DNA of 64,000 bases from Sphingobium vermicomposti (GTDB lineage: Bacteria; Pseudomonadota; Alphaproteobacteria; Sphingomonadales; Sphingomonadaceae). Below are positions 53,057 through 62,644 of this stretch, piece by piece. The DNA lies in assembly GCF_011762025.1 (NCBI RefSeq), contig NZ_JAASQR010000001.1, positions 124,001-188,000 of the forward strand, read 5' to 3'. Both the position numbers and the translations under genes were made by a program. Numbering within the stretch: position 1 is the first letter of the stretch; the number at the start of each line of letters is the position of its first letter. The notes beneath the pieces were generated by a model. That model was not told the origin of the DNA. It did not search any database and saw only the letters and a program-made list of their open reading frames with translations.

Positions 53057-54066
53057 GCCGCCGCCATCGCCAGCAAGCTGTCGCGAGTGGCGAGCAGCTC
53101 TTCTAGTGGCGGATTATCCCTGTCCAGACTGGCCGATGCCATGGCGCGGTCGAGGCGGGCCTTTGATTCCATGCCGATGTCCGGCAGCAGACCGGCTATC
53201 CCCACCATGTCATCCATCCGTCCCCAGCAGTTAAGCGCCAGGTCGCACCCCGCCGCCACGGCTGCGGCGGCGAGTTCAGGGATGCTGCCGCTCAACGCCT
53301 TCATATCCAGATCGTCCGACATCAGCAGGCCGTCAAAACCGATCTTCCCGCGTATGATGGTGTCTATGACGGTCGCCGAAAGGCTGGCGGGCAGGTCAGG
53401 GTCCCAGGCGGTGTAGACGACATGGGCGGTCATGCCGATGTGTGCGTTCTTCAGCGTCTGGAACGGGGCAAGGTCGGTCAGCAGCGCATCTTCGTCGGCG
53501 GTGACGACCGGCAGGTCCAGATGGCTGTCGACCAGCGCCCGCCCATGCCCCGGCATATGTTTGACGATGCCGACGACGCCGCCCTTTGCCAGTCCTTCGA
53601 TAACGGCGCGGCCCAGGGCGGCGACGCGCATCGGTTCAGCGCCGAATGTGCGGTCGCCCATGATGTCGCTGGCCCCTTCCTGCCGCACATCAAGCAGCGG
53701 GAGCGCATCTACGGTGATCCCAACTTCCGTCAGAGTGAGGGCGATGGCGTGCGCATTGGCGCGGGCGGCGGCGATGGCGCTGGACGGTGCGACATCATAA
53801 AGGCGGTCGAACAGCCCGGCGGGCGGGAAACTGGGCCAGACGGGCGCTTGCATCCGCGCGACGCGCCCGCCCTCCTGATCGATCATGATGAGCAGGTCAT
53901 CGCGGCCATGCAGGGCGCGCAGATCATCGGTCAGGGCGCGAAGCTGCTGACGATCGGCGATATTGCGACGAAAGAGGATGTAGCCTGCGGGCTGCACGTC
54001 GGAAAAGAAGGCGCGCTCGTCAGGGGTAAGTGTCTCGCCTGACAGGCCGAAGATGACGGGTTTCAT
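53053..54066 (-). CDS. nagZ: beta-N-acetylhexosaminidase NagZ
   Basis: A 337-residue GH3 enzyme that removes GlcNAc from muropeptides in the cytoplasm during wall recycling. Marks are GYILFRRNI, MIDQEGGRVARM, the GH3 loop IVKHMPGHGRALVDSHLDLP with the catalytic His, and the nucleophile Asp in LMSDDLDMKAL. It can influence beta-lactamase induction in other bacteria. It is followed by scpA and lies 122 bases after the SPOR gene. Confidence 0.95.
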   Translation of the reverse strand: MKPVIFGLSGETLTPDERAFFSDVQPAGYILFRRNIADRQQLRALTDDLRALHGRDDLLIMIDQEGGRVARMQAPVWPSFPPAGLFDRLYDVAPSSAIAAARANAHAIALTLTEVGITVDALPLLDVRQEGASDIMGDRTFGAEPMRVAALGRAVIEGLAKGGVVGIVKHMPGHGRALVDSHLDLPVVTADEDALLTDLAPFQTLKNAHIGMTAHVVYTAWDPDLPASLSATVIDTIIRGKIGFDGLLMSDDLDMKALSGSIPELAAAAVAAGCDLALNCWGRMDDMVGIAGLLPDIGMESKARLDRAMASASLDRDNPPLEELLATRDSLLAMAAA

Positions 54067-54188
54067 GACGGCGATGGTAGCGGCTGGAATGGCTGCTGTC
54101 GAAGGGGTTTGTTGGGGCGGGAAGGACGATAGCGATCTTGCCGAAACAAGCTATCGCCAGATCCCGGCCCTGCCCCATCAGACAATCG

Positions 54189-54905
54189 TCAGTTGACGAC
54201 GATACAGCTTTCCCCTGCGACCTTGAGCTTGCCGCACAGCGTGTTGGCCTGCGCCCCGGCAGATGCACGGAGGCGATAGAGGGTGCTGCCGCCGACCTGG
54301 GTCGGTTCGACCGACATGGTGAGCGGCGCCAGATAAGCGAAGCGCTTTGACAGCCGCGCCCAGGCGTCGCGCGCGCCCGACTGGCTGCCATAAGCACCCA
54401 GCTGAATCACCGCACCGCCTGCGCCGCGTGTCGGCTGAGTTGCAGCGGGCCGAGCGTTGGTTTCATCCGCCACGCGCGCGGTGACGCTTTGCGAAGGCTT
54501 GCCCGGAACGGCGCTGCGCGCGTCACCGGCAGGAGCAGTGGCCCTGATCGGCGCTTCGGGAACCCGGCTGGGGTCGATGCGGCCATCACGGGCCACGCCC
54601 TGGCTGGCGGCAAAGCTGGCGTCCCCTTCGCCCTCGAACTTCTTGGCGTCGGCTTCCTGCGCTGGAACCTTATAGTCACCGGCAGGCGCGGCGATCCGCT
54701 TGCCCTCACCGCCCGCGTCGCCCCGATTCTGCATCAACCACACGCCCGCGACGACGACACCGATCAGCAGCAGGCCGCACAGGATGAAGCCCAGCAACTG
54801 TAGCGGCGACAGCCCATCCTCATCTTCATCCTCCATGGCAGGCTCGAGCCAGGGCAGACGCTCGTCATCGTCGAGATCGAGCCTCCCCCGCGCATAGTCG
54901 CCCAT
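54189..54905 (-). CDS. SPOR domain-containing membrane protein
   Basis: A 238-residue bitopic protein: an acidic cytoplasmic start (GRLDLDDDERLPWLEPAMEDEDEDGLSPLQLL), one membrane helix (about 34-55, GFILCGLLLIGVVVAGVWLM), a disordered linker, and a C-terminal SPOR domain (VIQLGAYGSQSGARDAWARL through GSTLYRLRASAGAQANTLCGKLK). SPOR proteins bind septal peptidoglycan. It sits between argS and nagZ, a conserved alphaproteobacterial arrangement. Confidence 0.92.
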   Translation of the reverse strand: MGDYARGRLDLDDDERLPWLEPAMEDEDEDGLSPLQLLGFILCGLLLIGVVVAGVWLMQNRGDAGGEGKRIAAPAGDYKVPAQEADAKKFEGEGDASFAASQGVARDGRIDPSRVPEAPIRATAPAGDARSAVPGKPSQSVTARVADETNARPAATQPTRGAGGAVIQLGAYGSQSGARDAWARLSKRFAYLAPLTMSVEPTQVGGSTLYRLRASAGAQANTLCGKLKVAGESCIVVN

Positions 54906-54927
54906 CTTACCCTTGCCTCCGCTTGGC

Positions 54928-56655
54928 CTACTGCATTTCCGTCAAAGCGGCCACGCCCATCAGGGCCAAGCCATTACGGATGATCTGCCCGATTCCGCGG
55001 CTCAAGAAAAGACGCGCGGATGTGGTAGCGGGATCGCCCATCTGGATAACCCGCGCGTCGGGATTGTCGTTGCCGACATTCCACCAGCCGTGGAATTCCG
55101 AAGCCAAGTCATTGAGATAAAAGGCGATACGGTGGGGTTCACGCGCCGACGCCGCGCCTTCCACCACGCGAGGGAACTGCGCCGCAAGCTTCACCAGCCC
55201 CAACTCCTGCGTCCCAAGGCGGGACAGGTCGGGTGCGGGAAGATCAAGGCCCGCCTCATCCGCCTTGCGGCCGAGCGATGAAATGCGGGCATGGGCATAT
55301 TGGACGTAGAAGACCGGATTGTCCTTCGACGCTTCCACCACCTTGGCGAAATCGAAGTCCATCTGCGCATCGGCCTTGCGCGTCAGCATGGTGAAGCGGA
55401 CCACATCCTTGCCCACTTCGCGCACGACATCGGCCAGCGTGACGAAATTGCCCGCGCGCTTGGACATCTTCACCGGCTCGCCATCGCGCAGCAGGCGGAC
55501 CATCTGGATGAGCTTGACGTCGAAGCGCGCCTTGCCTTCCGTCAGCGCGGCGACGGCGGCCTGGATACGCTTCACCGTCCCGGCATGGTCGGCGCCCCAG
55601 ATGTCGATCAGCTGGTCGGCGGTCTGCGCCTTCTGGAAATGATAGGCCATGTCCGCGCCGAAATAGGTCCAGCTGCCGTTCGACTTCTTGATCGGGCGGT
55701 CCTGATCGTCGCCGAACCGGGTCGAGCGGAACAGGGGAAGCTCGACCGGCTCCCAATCTTCGGGGGTGTCGCCCTTGGGTGCTTCAAGCACGCCATCATA
55801 GACGAAGTCATGGTCGCGCAGCCATTTTTCGGCGGCTTCGGGCTTTCCGGCGGCCTGCAATTCAGCCTCGGACGAAAAGACATCGTGACGGATGCCCAGC
55901 AGTCCAAGGTCGCTGCGGATCATGTCCATCATCGCGGCGACGGCGCGCGTGCGGAACAGGACGAGCCATTCATCCTCCGGCGCGGCCACATATTTATTGC
56001 CAAAGTCGGCGGCGAGCGCCTGGCCCACCGGGACCAGATAATCGCCGGGATAAAGACCCTCGGGGATCGCGCCGACGTCTTCGCCCAGCGCCTCACGGTA
56101 ACGGACATGGGCCGAACGGGCGAGCACATCGACCTGGCCGCCCGCATCGTTGATATAATATTCGCGGATCACCTTATGCCCGACATATTCAAGCAAGGTG
56201 GCGAGCGCATCGCCCACCACCGCGCCACGGCAATGGCCCATATGCATGGGTCCAGTCGGGTTGGCCGAAACATATTCGACGTTGACGGTGACGCCGTCGC
56301 CTATCTGCGAACGGCCATAGTCAGCGCCTTCGGCATGAATGGCGGCCAGTTCCGCCCGCCAGGTGGGGTCGGTCAGCGTCAGGTTGATGAAGCCGGGTCC
56401 CGCGATGGTGGCGCTTTCCACCTCTTCCAGCAGCTGCAGGCCAGCGACGATCTTTTCCGCCAGCGTCCGGGGATTGGTGCCTGCGGGCTTTGCCAGCACC
56501 ATCGCCGCGTTGGTGGCCAGATCGCCATGGCTTGGGTCGCGGGGCGGCTCCACCGTCACCGGCTTGCGGTTGAGCCCGGCGGGCAATGTGCCGTCAGCTT
56601 CCAGCGCGTCGAGCACGGCGTTCAGATGGGCGGTGAAACGGATATAGAGGGACAA
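54928..56655 (-). CDS. argS: arginyl-tRNA synthetase
   Basis: A 575-residue class I aminoacyl-tRNA synthetase. The HIGH-type motif is PMHMGHCRGA, with VEYVSANPTGP before it; the KMSK motif is KMSKRAGN; the C-terminal DALR anticodon domain includes VQYAHARISSLGRKADEAG. The N-terminal Arg-tRNA-synt-N domain starts MSLYIRFTAHLNAVLDALE. It begins the conserved argS-SPOR-nagZ-scpAB-tatABC block. A palindromic element precedes it. Confidence 0.98.
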   Translation of the reverse strand: MSLYIRFTAHLNAVLDALEADGTLPAGLNRKPVTVEPPRDPSHGDLATNAAMVLAKPAGTNPRTLAEKIVAGLQLLEEVESATIAGPGFINLTLTDPTWRAELAAIHAEGADYGRSQIGDGVTVNVEYVSANPTGPMHMGHCRGAVVGDALATLLEYVGHKVIREYYINDAGGQVDVLARSAHVRYREALGEDVGAIPEGLYPGDYLVPVGQALAADFGNKYVAAPEDEWLVLFRTRAVAAMMDMIRSDLGLLGIRHDVFSSEAELQAAGKPEAAEKWLRDHDFVYDGVLEAPKGDTPEDWEPVELPLFRSTRFGDDQDRPIKKSNGSWTYFGADMAYHFQKAQTADQLIDIWGADHAGTVKRIQAAVAALTEGKARFDVKLIQMVRLLRDGEPVKMSKRAGNFVTLADVVREVGKDVVRFTMLTRKADAQMDFDFAKVVEASKDNPVFYVQYAHARISSLGRKADEAGLDLPAPDLSRLGTQELGLVKLAAQFPRVVEGAASAREPHRIAFYLNDLASEFHGWWNVGNDNPDARVIQMGDPATTSARLFLSRGIGQIIRNGLALMGVAALTEMQ

Positions 56656-56677
56656 GGGACGAACTTTCTCACAACGC

Positions 56678-56754
56678 CCGTTCGTCCTGAAGCCTGTCGA
56701 AGGCTGCTCTTCTCTTCACAAGTAGAGGGCTTCGACACGCTCAGCCCGAACGGG
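56678..56754. repeat. palindromic intergenic element (GTTCG-type), copy 5
   Basis: Between the lipoprotein gene and argS lies an inverted repeat with arms CCCGTTCGTCCTGAAGCCTG and CGACACGCTCAGCCCGAACG and a 35-base middle. The right arm has the same CTCAGCCCGAACGG ending as copies at 20972 and 35202. It probably ends or stabilises the transcript upstream of argS. Confidence 0.78.
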
Positions 56755-56767
56755 TGAATGGCTGGCT

Positions 56768-57406
56768 TTAACGGGTCGCGTTATATCGGAGTTGGTCCTG
56801 GTTCAGGTTGAAACCCACGAGCAATTCAAAACTGGTGCGTTGCAGCGCCGCGCGGACGTCGGGCTGGGAAAACGGGTCGATCGCCGCATCTTCATCGCCC
56901 GCCTTGCGCTTCTGCGTGATTTTGCGCTGGATGTCCTCAGGCAAGGTAGCGGCCGCGCGGTCCACATGGGAACCGGCCTTGGCCGTCGTGCTGGCGCGAT
57001 ACTGGCCAGCGGGGAAATCCAGCACCACCTGACCAACGCGCTTGGCCACAACGGCGTTGCCGCCACGGACCACGGCGGAAAAATAGGGCAGCGTGACCTG
57101 ACGAGCGACACTGGCGTCGCTGCGGCGGGCGTTTACGGTGAACGTCGCCTCGCTGTAAAATTGCGCGCCTTCCGAACAGGTCGACCGCAGATCGGTAATG
57201 TTCGCCACTACGTCGATTGCCGCCGCGTCGGTGCGTCCAGCCGGATTGAACAGCGTGATGTCGCCGGTCTGGGCAGGAATCGCCGCCGCCGGGCAGGCCG
57301 AACGCACCGCCACGATGCCGCCAGTGGAATCAATCTCTCCCCGTTGCGAACAGGCTCCAAGAGCCAGGGCCAGCATTCCGGTCAGCGCAATTCGAGAAAA
57401 GGTCAC
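56768..57406 (-). CDS. predicted lipoprotein of unknown function
   Basis: A 212-residue lipoprotein. The signal MTFSRIALTGMLALALGAC ends in a lipobox with Cys19. The mature part starts with a Cys-containing strand (SACPAAAIPAQTGDITLFNPAGRTDAAAIDVVANITDLRSTC) and seems to form a beta-rich domain, then a charged KRKAGDEDAAIDPF linker and an ending with FELLVGFNLNQDQLRYNATR. Sphingomonads commonly have such a gene near argS, but I know no function. Located 112 bases upstream of argS in the same direction. Confidence 0.75.
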   Translation of the reverse strand: MTFSRIALTGMLALALGACSQRGEIDSTGGIVAVRSACPAAAIPAQTGDITLFNPAGRTDAAAIDVVANITDLRSTCSEGAQFYSEATFTVNARRSDASVARQVTLPYFSAVVRGGNAVVAKRVGQVVLDFPAGQYRASTTAKAGSHVDRAAATLPEDIQRKITQKRKAGDEDAAIDPFSQPDVRAALQRTSFELLVGFNLNQDQLRYNATR

Positions 57407-57570
57407 GAGATAATCCTTGGGGAAAAGGCGTGGGGCTTCTTATCCGCAGCCCGCCCGGTGCGCAACCGAAAGGAATACGCAGCCCAAAGTGCGCGACCGA
57501 AAGAAGTGCACAGCCCCTTGCTGCCCCTCCCCCCCTTTCTTCCAGCGCGACATTGGCCTAAGCGGCAGAC

Positions 57571-58533
57571 ATGACCGCCCCTTCGAAGTCCGGCCGCCCG
57601 CACCTGAAGCTGCTCATCGCCGCGCCGCGCGGCTTTTGCGCAGGCGTCGACCGCGCCATCGTCATCGTCGAACGGGCGATCGAAAAATATGGCGCGCCCG
57701 TCTATGTCCGGCATGAAATCGTCCACAATAAATATGTCGTCGACAATCTGCGGGCAAAGGGTGCGATCTTTGTCGAAGAACTGGACCAGGTGCCCGACGG
57801 CGTGCCGGTGGTCTTTTCTGCCCACGGCGTGCCAAAGGCGGTTCCGGCCAAGGCGGAAGAGCGCGGCCTCGATTATCTGGACGCCACATGCCCATTGGTC
57901 AGCAAAGTGCATCGCCAGGCGGAGCGGCAGGTGGAAGCAGGCCGCCACATCCTGTTCATCGGGCATCGGGGCCACCCGGAGGTGATCGGAACCTTCGGCC
58001 AGGTGGACGCCGGCCACATGACGCTGATCGAAACGGTCGAGGATGCCGAGCGCTTCACCCCCGCCGATCCCGACAATCTGGCGTTCCTGACGCAGACGAC
58101 GCTTTCGGTGGACGATACGGCGGCAATCGTCGCGACCCTGCAACGTCGATTCCCCGCCGTTCACGCGCCCAAGGGCGAAGATATTTGCTACGCAACGTCC
58201 AATCGCCAATCGGCGGTCAAGGCAATCGCGTCAGCCTGCGAAGCGGTCTATGTGATCGGCGCGCCCAACAGTTCCAACTCTGTCCGGCTGGTCGAAGTCG
58301 CCGAGCGGGAGGGCACGCCAGCGCGCCTGATCCAGCGCGCCGACGAAATCGATTTCGACTGGCTGCGCGATGTCAGGACATTGGGGCTGACCGCAGGCGC
58401 GTCGGCCCCGGAAATACTGGTGCGCGAGGTGATCGACCAGTTGCGCACACAATTTGAGGTGGATGAGGAAGAAGTGGAAACCGCGCGCGAAAATATCGCC
58501 TTCAAGCTGCCGCGCGGACTGGAGCCTGCCTAG
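57571..58533 (+). CDS. ispH: 4-hydroxy-3-methylbut-2-enyl diphosphate reductase
   Basis: A 320-residue iron-sulfur enzyme for the last step of the MEP isoprenoid pathway, giving IPP and DMAPP. The three cluster cysteines are in [13 protein letters not shown] (Cys23), [13 protein letters not shown] and [19 protein letters not shown] and [11 protein letters not shown] are also typical. It is followed after 3 bases by thrB and then rnhA in an order conserved in Alphaproteobacteria. Upstream bases 57407-57570 hold its promoter region, in which I recognise no motif. Confidence 0.97.
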   Translation: MTAPSKSGRPHLKLLIAAPRGFCAGVDRAIVIVERAIEKYGAPVYVRHEIVHNKYVVDNLRAKGAIFVEELDQVPDGVPVVFSAHGVPKAVPAKAEERGLDYLDATCPLVSKVHRQAERQVEAGRHILFIGHRGHPEVIGTFGQVDAGHMTLIETVEDAERFTPADPDNLAFLTQTTLSVDDTAAIVATLQRRFPAVHAPKGEDICYATSNRQSAVKAIASACEAVYVIGAPNSSNSVRLVEVAEREGTPARLIQRADEIDFDWLRDVRTLGLTAGASAPEILVREVIDQLRTQFEVDEEEVETARENIAFKLPRGLEPA

Positions 58534-58536
58534 ACC

Positions 58537-59514
58537 ATGGCCGTTTATACGCATGTTCCGGCAGAGGATATCGACGCCTTCCTCACCCGCTATGACGCCG
58601 GTCGGCTGGTATCGGCCAAGGGCATCGCCGAAGGGGTGGAAAACAGCAATTATCTGCTGGAAACCACTGGTGCCGATGGCCACGGTCATCGCTACATATT
58701 GACGCTTTACGAAAAGCGCGTGGATGAGGCCGATCTGCCCTTCTTCATGGACCTGCTCGACCATCTGGGGGAGCGGGGCTGCCTGGTGCCGCGCTTTATC
58801 GCCGACCGCGACGGCAAGCGCCTGCAGCAGCTGAGTGGTCGCCCGGCCTGCCTAATCGAGTTTCTGACCGGCATTTCCGTGACTGAGCCGACCGCCGGGC
58901 AAGCGCGCGCGGCAGGCGCGGCGCTAGGACAGTTGCACAAGGCTGCGGAAGGTTTTGCGGGCGAACGCCGCAACGCGCTGGACCTGCCGGGCTGGCACGA
59001 CCTGGCCGACAAGTGCGGTGAGCATTTCGACGATATCGCGCCCGGCCTTCATCGGCGCGTCGCTGATGAGCTCGCCTTCCTCGACGCCCACTGGCCGACC
59101 GACCTTCCCCGCGCGGTCATTCATGCCGACCTTTTCCCGGACAATGTGCTGATGCTGGGCGATGAGGTCACGGGCCTGATCGACTTCTATTTCAGCTGCA
59201 CCGACATCCGCGCCTATGATCTGGCGGTGACGCACAGCGCCTGGTGTTTCAGCAATGACGGCGCGACATGGTTCGGCGATCGGTCGCGCGCGATGATCGC
59301 GGGCTATGAAGCGGCGCACGGACTGTCGGCTGCCGAGCGGACAGCCTTTCCCATTCTGTGCCGGGGCGCGGCGCTGCGTTTCCTGCTGACCCGCGCCTAT
59401 GACTGGATCAACACGCCGCCCGACGCGCTGGTGACGCGCAAGGACCCGCTCGCCTATCTGCGGCGTCTGGACTTCTACGCGAAGGCGACTCCGGCGGAAT
59501 TGCTGGACATATGA
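58537..59514 (+). CDS. thrB: homoserine kinase, aminoglycoside phosphotransferase type
   Basis: A 325-residue kinase of the ThrB type found in Proteobacteria with an APH-like fold. It starts [42 protein letters not shown]; the catalytic loop is [17 protein letters not shown] and the metal-binding loop [22 protein letters not shown]. It phosphorylates homoserine for threonine synthesis. Co-transcribed with ispH and rnhA; the stop overlaps the rnhA start. Confidence 0.94.
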   Translation: MAVYTHVPAEDIDAFLTRYDAGRLVSAKGIAEGVENSNYLLETTGADGHGHRYILTLYEKRVDEADLPFFMDLLDHLGERGCLVPRFIADRDGKRLQQLSGRPACLIEFLTGISVTEPTAGQARAAGAALGQLHKAAEGFAGERRNALDLPGWHDLADKCGEHFDDIAPGLHRRVADELAFLDAHWPTDLPRAVIHADLFPDNVLMLGDEVTGLIDFYFSCTDIRAYDLAVTHSAWCFSNDGATWFGDRSRAMIAGYEAAHGLSAAERTAFPILCRGAALRFLLTRAYDWINTPPDALVTRKDPLAYLRRLDFYAKATPAELLDI

Positions 59515-60008
59515 TGGCGGACGAGATGCCCGCCCCCCCACCTTCGCAAGAGAGCGCGGCGAGCACCCCTTCCAAAGTCGAAATCTTCACCGACGGTGCG
59601 TGCAAGGGCAACCCTGGCCCCGGCGGCTGGGGCGCGGTGTTGCGCTCTGGCTCCACCGAGAAGGAAATTTCCGGCGGCGAAGGTCAGACCACCAATAACC
59701 GCATGGAAATGATGGCGGTGATCGAGGCGCTGAACGCGCTCAAGCGGCCGTGCACCGTGACGGTCTATACCGACAGCAAATATGTGCTGGACGGCATCAC
59801 GAAATGGGTTTTCGGCTGGCAAAAAAATGGCTGGCGCACCGCCGACCGCAAGCCGGTCAAGAATGGCGATCTATGGCAGGCGCTGGTCGCCGCACAGGCG
59901 CGTCACAAGGTTGCGTGGCAGTGGGTTAAGGGCCATGCCGGACACCCGGAAAATGAACGGGCCGATCAACTCGCTTGCGCCGCTGCCGAACATTTCCGCG
60001 CCGCCTGA
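59511..60008 (+). CDS. rnhA: ribonuclease HI
   Basis: A 165-residue RNase HI that removes RNA from RNA-DNA hybrids. Catalytic residues are visible: Asp in [17 protein letters not shown], Glu in [15 protein letters not shown], Asp in [11 protein letters not shown], and Asp in [11 protein letters not shown]. About 20 extra residues (Pro/Ser-rich) precede the fold. The first two codons are ATG ATG; the start overlaps the thrB stop by 4 bases. Confidence 0.97.
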   Translation: MMADEMPAPPPSQESAASTPSKVEIFTDGACKGNPGPGGWGAVLRSGSTEKEISGGEGQTTNNRMEMMAVIEALNALKRPCTVTVYTDSKYVLDGITKWVFGWQKNGWRTADRKPVKNGDLWQALVAAQARHKVAWQWVKGHAGHPENERADQLACAAAEHFRAA

Positions 60009-60012
60009 AATT

Positions 60013-61116
60013 TCAGCGCAGCCGGGCCGGATCATACAGGGCCGGGTCCAGAGCAGCGATGGATGAAGGCTGCGAATCGCCCGTCACCAGGCTGGCTGCC
60101 AGCAACGCTGCGGCAGGCGCGGTCTGGATGCCGAAGCCGCCCTGTCCCGCGAACCAGAAGAAATTCGGGCGGGCGGGGTCGAAGCCATAGACCGGCGCGC
60201 GGTCGGGCGCGAAGCTGCGTAGCCCGGCCCATCTGCGCTCGACCGCTTCGATCGGCCAGTCCACCACCTGCTGGAAACGGGCAATCGCCTGCGCCACCGC
60301 CAGTTCTTCGGGCGCGGCGTCGCAGGGCGGCGACGGTTCTTCGTCATGCGGGGTCAGCCAGATGCGGTCCCGCCCTTCTGGTCGGAAGTAGAATTGCGAT
60401 TGCAGGTCCATGACCAGAGGCAATGCTGGCGACGGAAGCGACGGCACGCGCAGTTGCACCACCGTGCGTCGAAGCGGCGTGATGCCGATGGGCGCGACGC
60501 CACTCAATTGCGCGACATGGTCGGCCCAGGCCCCCGCCGCGTTGACCAGCAGGCCGCAATGGACATCGCCCTGCCCGGTGCTGATCCGCCAACCTGCCCC
60601 GTCGCTGACAGCGCTTTCAAGGCGGCATGCCGTGCGTAGTTCACCGCCCAATCCACGAAAGCGGTGCAGATAGGCCTGATGCAACGCCGCGACATCGATG
60701 TCGCACACGTCCGGTTCCAGCACGCCGATGGTCCATTCAGGCCGCAGTCCGGGCACCAGAGCGGCGGGATCGACCCGGCGCAAGACGACGCGGTCGACAA
60801 ATTCGTCCTCCAACTGGTCGCGCGCACGCGTGCCGGACGCGCGACCGATATGGAGGGTCTGGCGCGGTGACAGGAAGGACCCGTCGGCGAAATCCGGGTC
60901 GGGAAAGCGCAGCATCGGTCCCGAGGCCGTCGTCAGCGGCTGGACGAGGCGACCGCCATAGGTCTCCTCCCAAAACGCCACTGAACGGCCAGTGGCGTGG
61001 TAGCCCGCGCTCGGCTCCTGCTCCAGGATCAGGACGGAGCCGTGTTCCGCCAGCTGCGCGCCCAGGCTAGCCCCGGCAATGCCGCCGCCGGCAATGACGA
61101 TGTCGAATCGGCTCAT
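60013..61116 (-). CDS. FAD-dependent oxidoreductase, DAO family (D-amino acid dehydrogenase-like)
   Basis: A 367-residue flavoprotein. The FAD-binding GxGxxG is in VIAGGGIAGASLGAQLAEHGSVLILEQE at the start, followed by the loop GYHATGRSVAFWEETYGG that resembles D-arginine dehydrogenase-type enzymes, and near the end RRWAGLRSFAPDRAPVYGF and FAGQGGFGIQTAPAAALLA. A cytoplasmic or membrane-associated amine/D-amino acid dehydrogenase is likely; the substrate is not known. It overlaps the alpha/beta hydrolase gene upstream by 4 bases, forming a two-gene unit. Confidence 0.87.
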   Translation of the reverse strand: MSRFDIVIAGGGIAGASLGAQLAEHGSVLILEQEPSAGYHATGRSVAFWEETYGGRLVQPLTTASGPMLRFPDPDFADGSFLSPRQTLHIGRASGTRARDQLEDEFVDRVVLRRVDPAALVPGLRPEWTIGVLEPDVCDIDVAALHQAYLHRFRGLGGELRTACRLESAVSDGAGWRISTGQGDVHCGLLVNAAGAWADHVAQLSGVAPIGITPLRRTVVQLRVPSLPSPALPLVMDLQSQFYFRPEGRDRIWLTPHDEEPSPPCDAAPEELAVAQAIARFQQVVDWPIEAVERRWAGLRSFAPDRAPVYGFDPARPNFFWFAGQGGFGIQTAPAAALLAASLVTGDSQPSSIAALDPALYDPARLR

Positions 61117-62099
61117 GCGGGAGCGGCCTCGTCAAAAAAGGCGTCGATCCGTTGTAGCGCGTCCATTCGCACATGATCGCGCTCCCGCAATATCTCATGC
61201 GCCGCGTCGCGCCCATAGACATGCAGGCGCGCGCCCGGAATGCGCCGGGCTACGCGCTGGATCGCCGGCGTGGAAACCAGGCGGTCGTGGCGCGCGGCAA
61301 GGATCAGCAACGGCACGGCGATCCGGTCGAGCGCATCGCCCCGCTCCAGCGACCGGGTCGATTCCAGTGCCTGCGCAACCCACCGCCAGCTGGGCGGTCC
61401 CAGCGCGATGTCGCGGCTATGATCGCGCCACCACAGTTCATCGGCATAGCGATCGGGGTCATGGGTCAGCCGCTTTTGCCGGGCGGCGCGTTGCCAGCTG
61501 GATTCTTCCTTCTGGGTCCAGGCCTGCCGCGCCTCAAAGCCCAGCGCGCACATCGTCCTGGCGATGAATCGCGCCAGCCAGGGCGGTAACAGGCCCGCAT
61601 GAACGCCCATCATCGGTGCCACAGTGACGGCGGCGTCAGGCGCTGGCATCCCTTCGGCCAGCGCGCGCAGCAGCAAATGGCCGCCCATGCTATGCGCGAC
61701 GACCACGGCGGGACCATCGCCTTCGGCGCGCCAGTCCGTGGCGAAGCTGCGAAGATCGCCGATCCATTGGCCGAAATCTTTGATATGGCCGCAAAGTGGG
61801 TCGCCGGTCAGCCGACCCGATCCGCCCTGCCCACGCCAATCGAAGGCCGTGACCGCCCACCCCTGTTCCGCCCAATGGTGGATCACTTCGAGATATTTCT
61901 CGATCATGTCGCCGCGTCCGCCCAGCACGAGCATCCGTCCGCGCTCCCCGTCCCCCAAACGATAGCGCCGCAACGGCCAGCCGTCGGGCGCGTGCCAGAA
62001 ATCCAGCCGCCCGTTCATCGGCCAGGCGCGACGGTCAAAGGCCGGGGGAGCGAATAGGGGCGAATCCATGGAGCGCATGGTTACGGTTTGGTAAGCCAT
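61113..62099 (-). CDS. alpha/beta hydrolase (lysophospholipase/monoacylglycerol lipase-like)
   Basis: A 328-residue serine hydrolase of the Hydrolase_4 type. The nucleophile elbow is VVAHSMGGHLLLR, the oxyanion region is near GGRGDMIEKYLEVI, FDWRGQGGSGR is the conserved DxRGxGxS loop, ILAARHDRLVS holds the Asp, and the His is in DAAHEILRE. The family cleaves monoacylglycerols or lysophospholipids. The ATG at 62099 is the earliest reasonable start; 62078 and 62069 are alternatives, and no clear ribosome site helps. Its gene is co-directional with the FAD enzyme gene and divergent from cpaA. Confidence 0.85.
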   Translation of the reverse strand: MAYQTVTMRSMDSPLFAPPAFDRRAWPMNGRLDFWHAPDGWPLRRYRLGDGERGRMLVLGGRGDMIEKYLEVIHHWAEQGWAVTAFDWRGQGGSGRLTGDPLCGHIKDFGQWIGDLRSFATDWRAEGDGPAVVVAHSMGGHLLLRALAEGMPAPDAAVTVAPMMGVHAGLLPPWLARFIARTMCALGFEARQAWTQKEESSWQRAARQKRLTHDPDRYADELWWRDHSRDIALGPPSWRWVAQALESTRSLERGDALDRIAVPLLILAARHDRLVSTPAIQRVARRIPGARLHVYGRDAAHEILRERDHVRMDALQRIDAFFDEAAPA

Positions 62100-62120
62100 C
62101 CGGTCTAGAAGATTAGAGTC

Positions 62121-62594
62121 ATGACGGGGGAATATTTCAAGCTGGCGCTGCTGTGCGCCCTGGCGCTGCTGCTGATCGCTGCATCCATAACGGATCTGCG
62201 CTCGCGGATTATCTCCAATAGGCTGAACCTTTTCATCGCGGTGATGGCACCTCTGTGGTGGCTTGCCAATGACCTGCCGCTCTGGCCCGGCATGACCGTG
62301 CAGCTCATCCTGGCGCTGTCGGTATTCGCGATCTTCGCTGTCCTGTTCGCCTTTGGGTGCATGGGCGGGGGTGACGTAAAGATGCTGGGGGCGCTCGCAC
62401 TCTGGTTCCCGTGGCAGCCCCTGTTGTCGATGCTGATGGTCATGGCGATCCTGGGCGGCGTGGTCACGATCGTCACGGTCGTCCACCATCGCGTAACCCG
62501 GCGGCTGGGCCAACCACAAATACCTTATGGCGTCGCAATATCTGTGGCGGCTTTGTGGCTGATTGGCGAACGATATCTTAACCAATTTGCGTAA
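62121..62594 (+). CDS. cpaA: prepilin peptidase CpaA (TadV)
   Basis: A 157-residue A24-family prepilin peptidase of the short Tad type. The two catalytic aspartates are in SITDLRSRIISNRLN and in CMGGGDVKMLGALALWF. About six membrane helices; no N-methylation domain. It processes Flp-type prepilins. It is the first gene of a Cpa/Tad locus that continues out of the window, and diverges from the hydrolase gene, 21 bases away. Confidence 0.93.
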   Translation: MTGEYFKLALLCALALLLIAASITDLRSRIISNRLNLFIAVMAPLWWLANDLPLWPGMTVQLILALSVFAIFAVLFAFGCMGGGDVKMLGALALWFPWQPLLSMLMVMAILGGVVTIVTVVHHRVTRRLGQPQIPYGVAISVAALWLIGERYLNQFA

Positions 62595-62644
62595 TCATGA
62601 CGGTTCAGGCGGAACTCGCCTGATTGAGGGAGATGAATTTCATC

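Noticed and set aside
55291..56757. Plus-strand open frame opposite argS
   Set aside because: Shadow of argS; its end also crosses a palindromic repeat.
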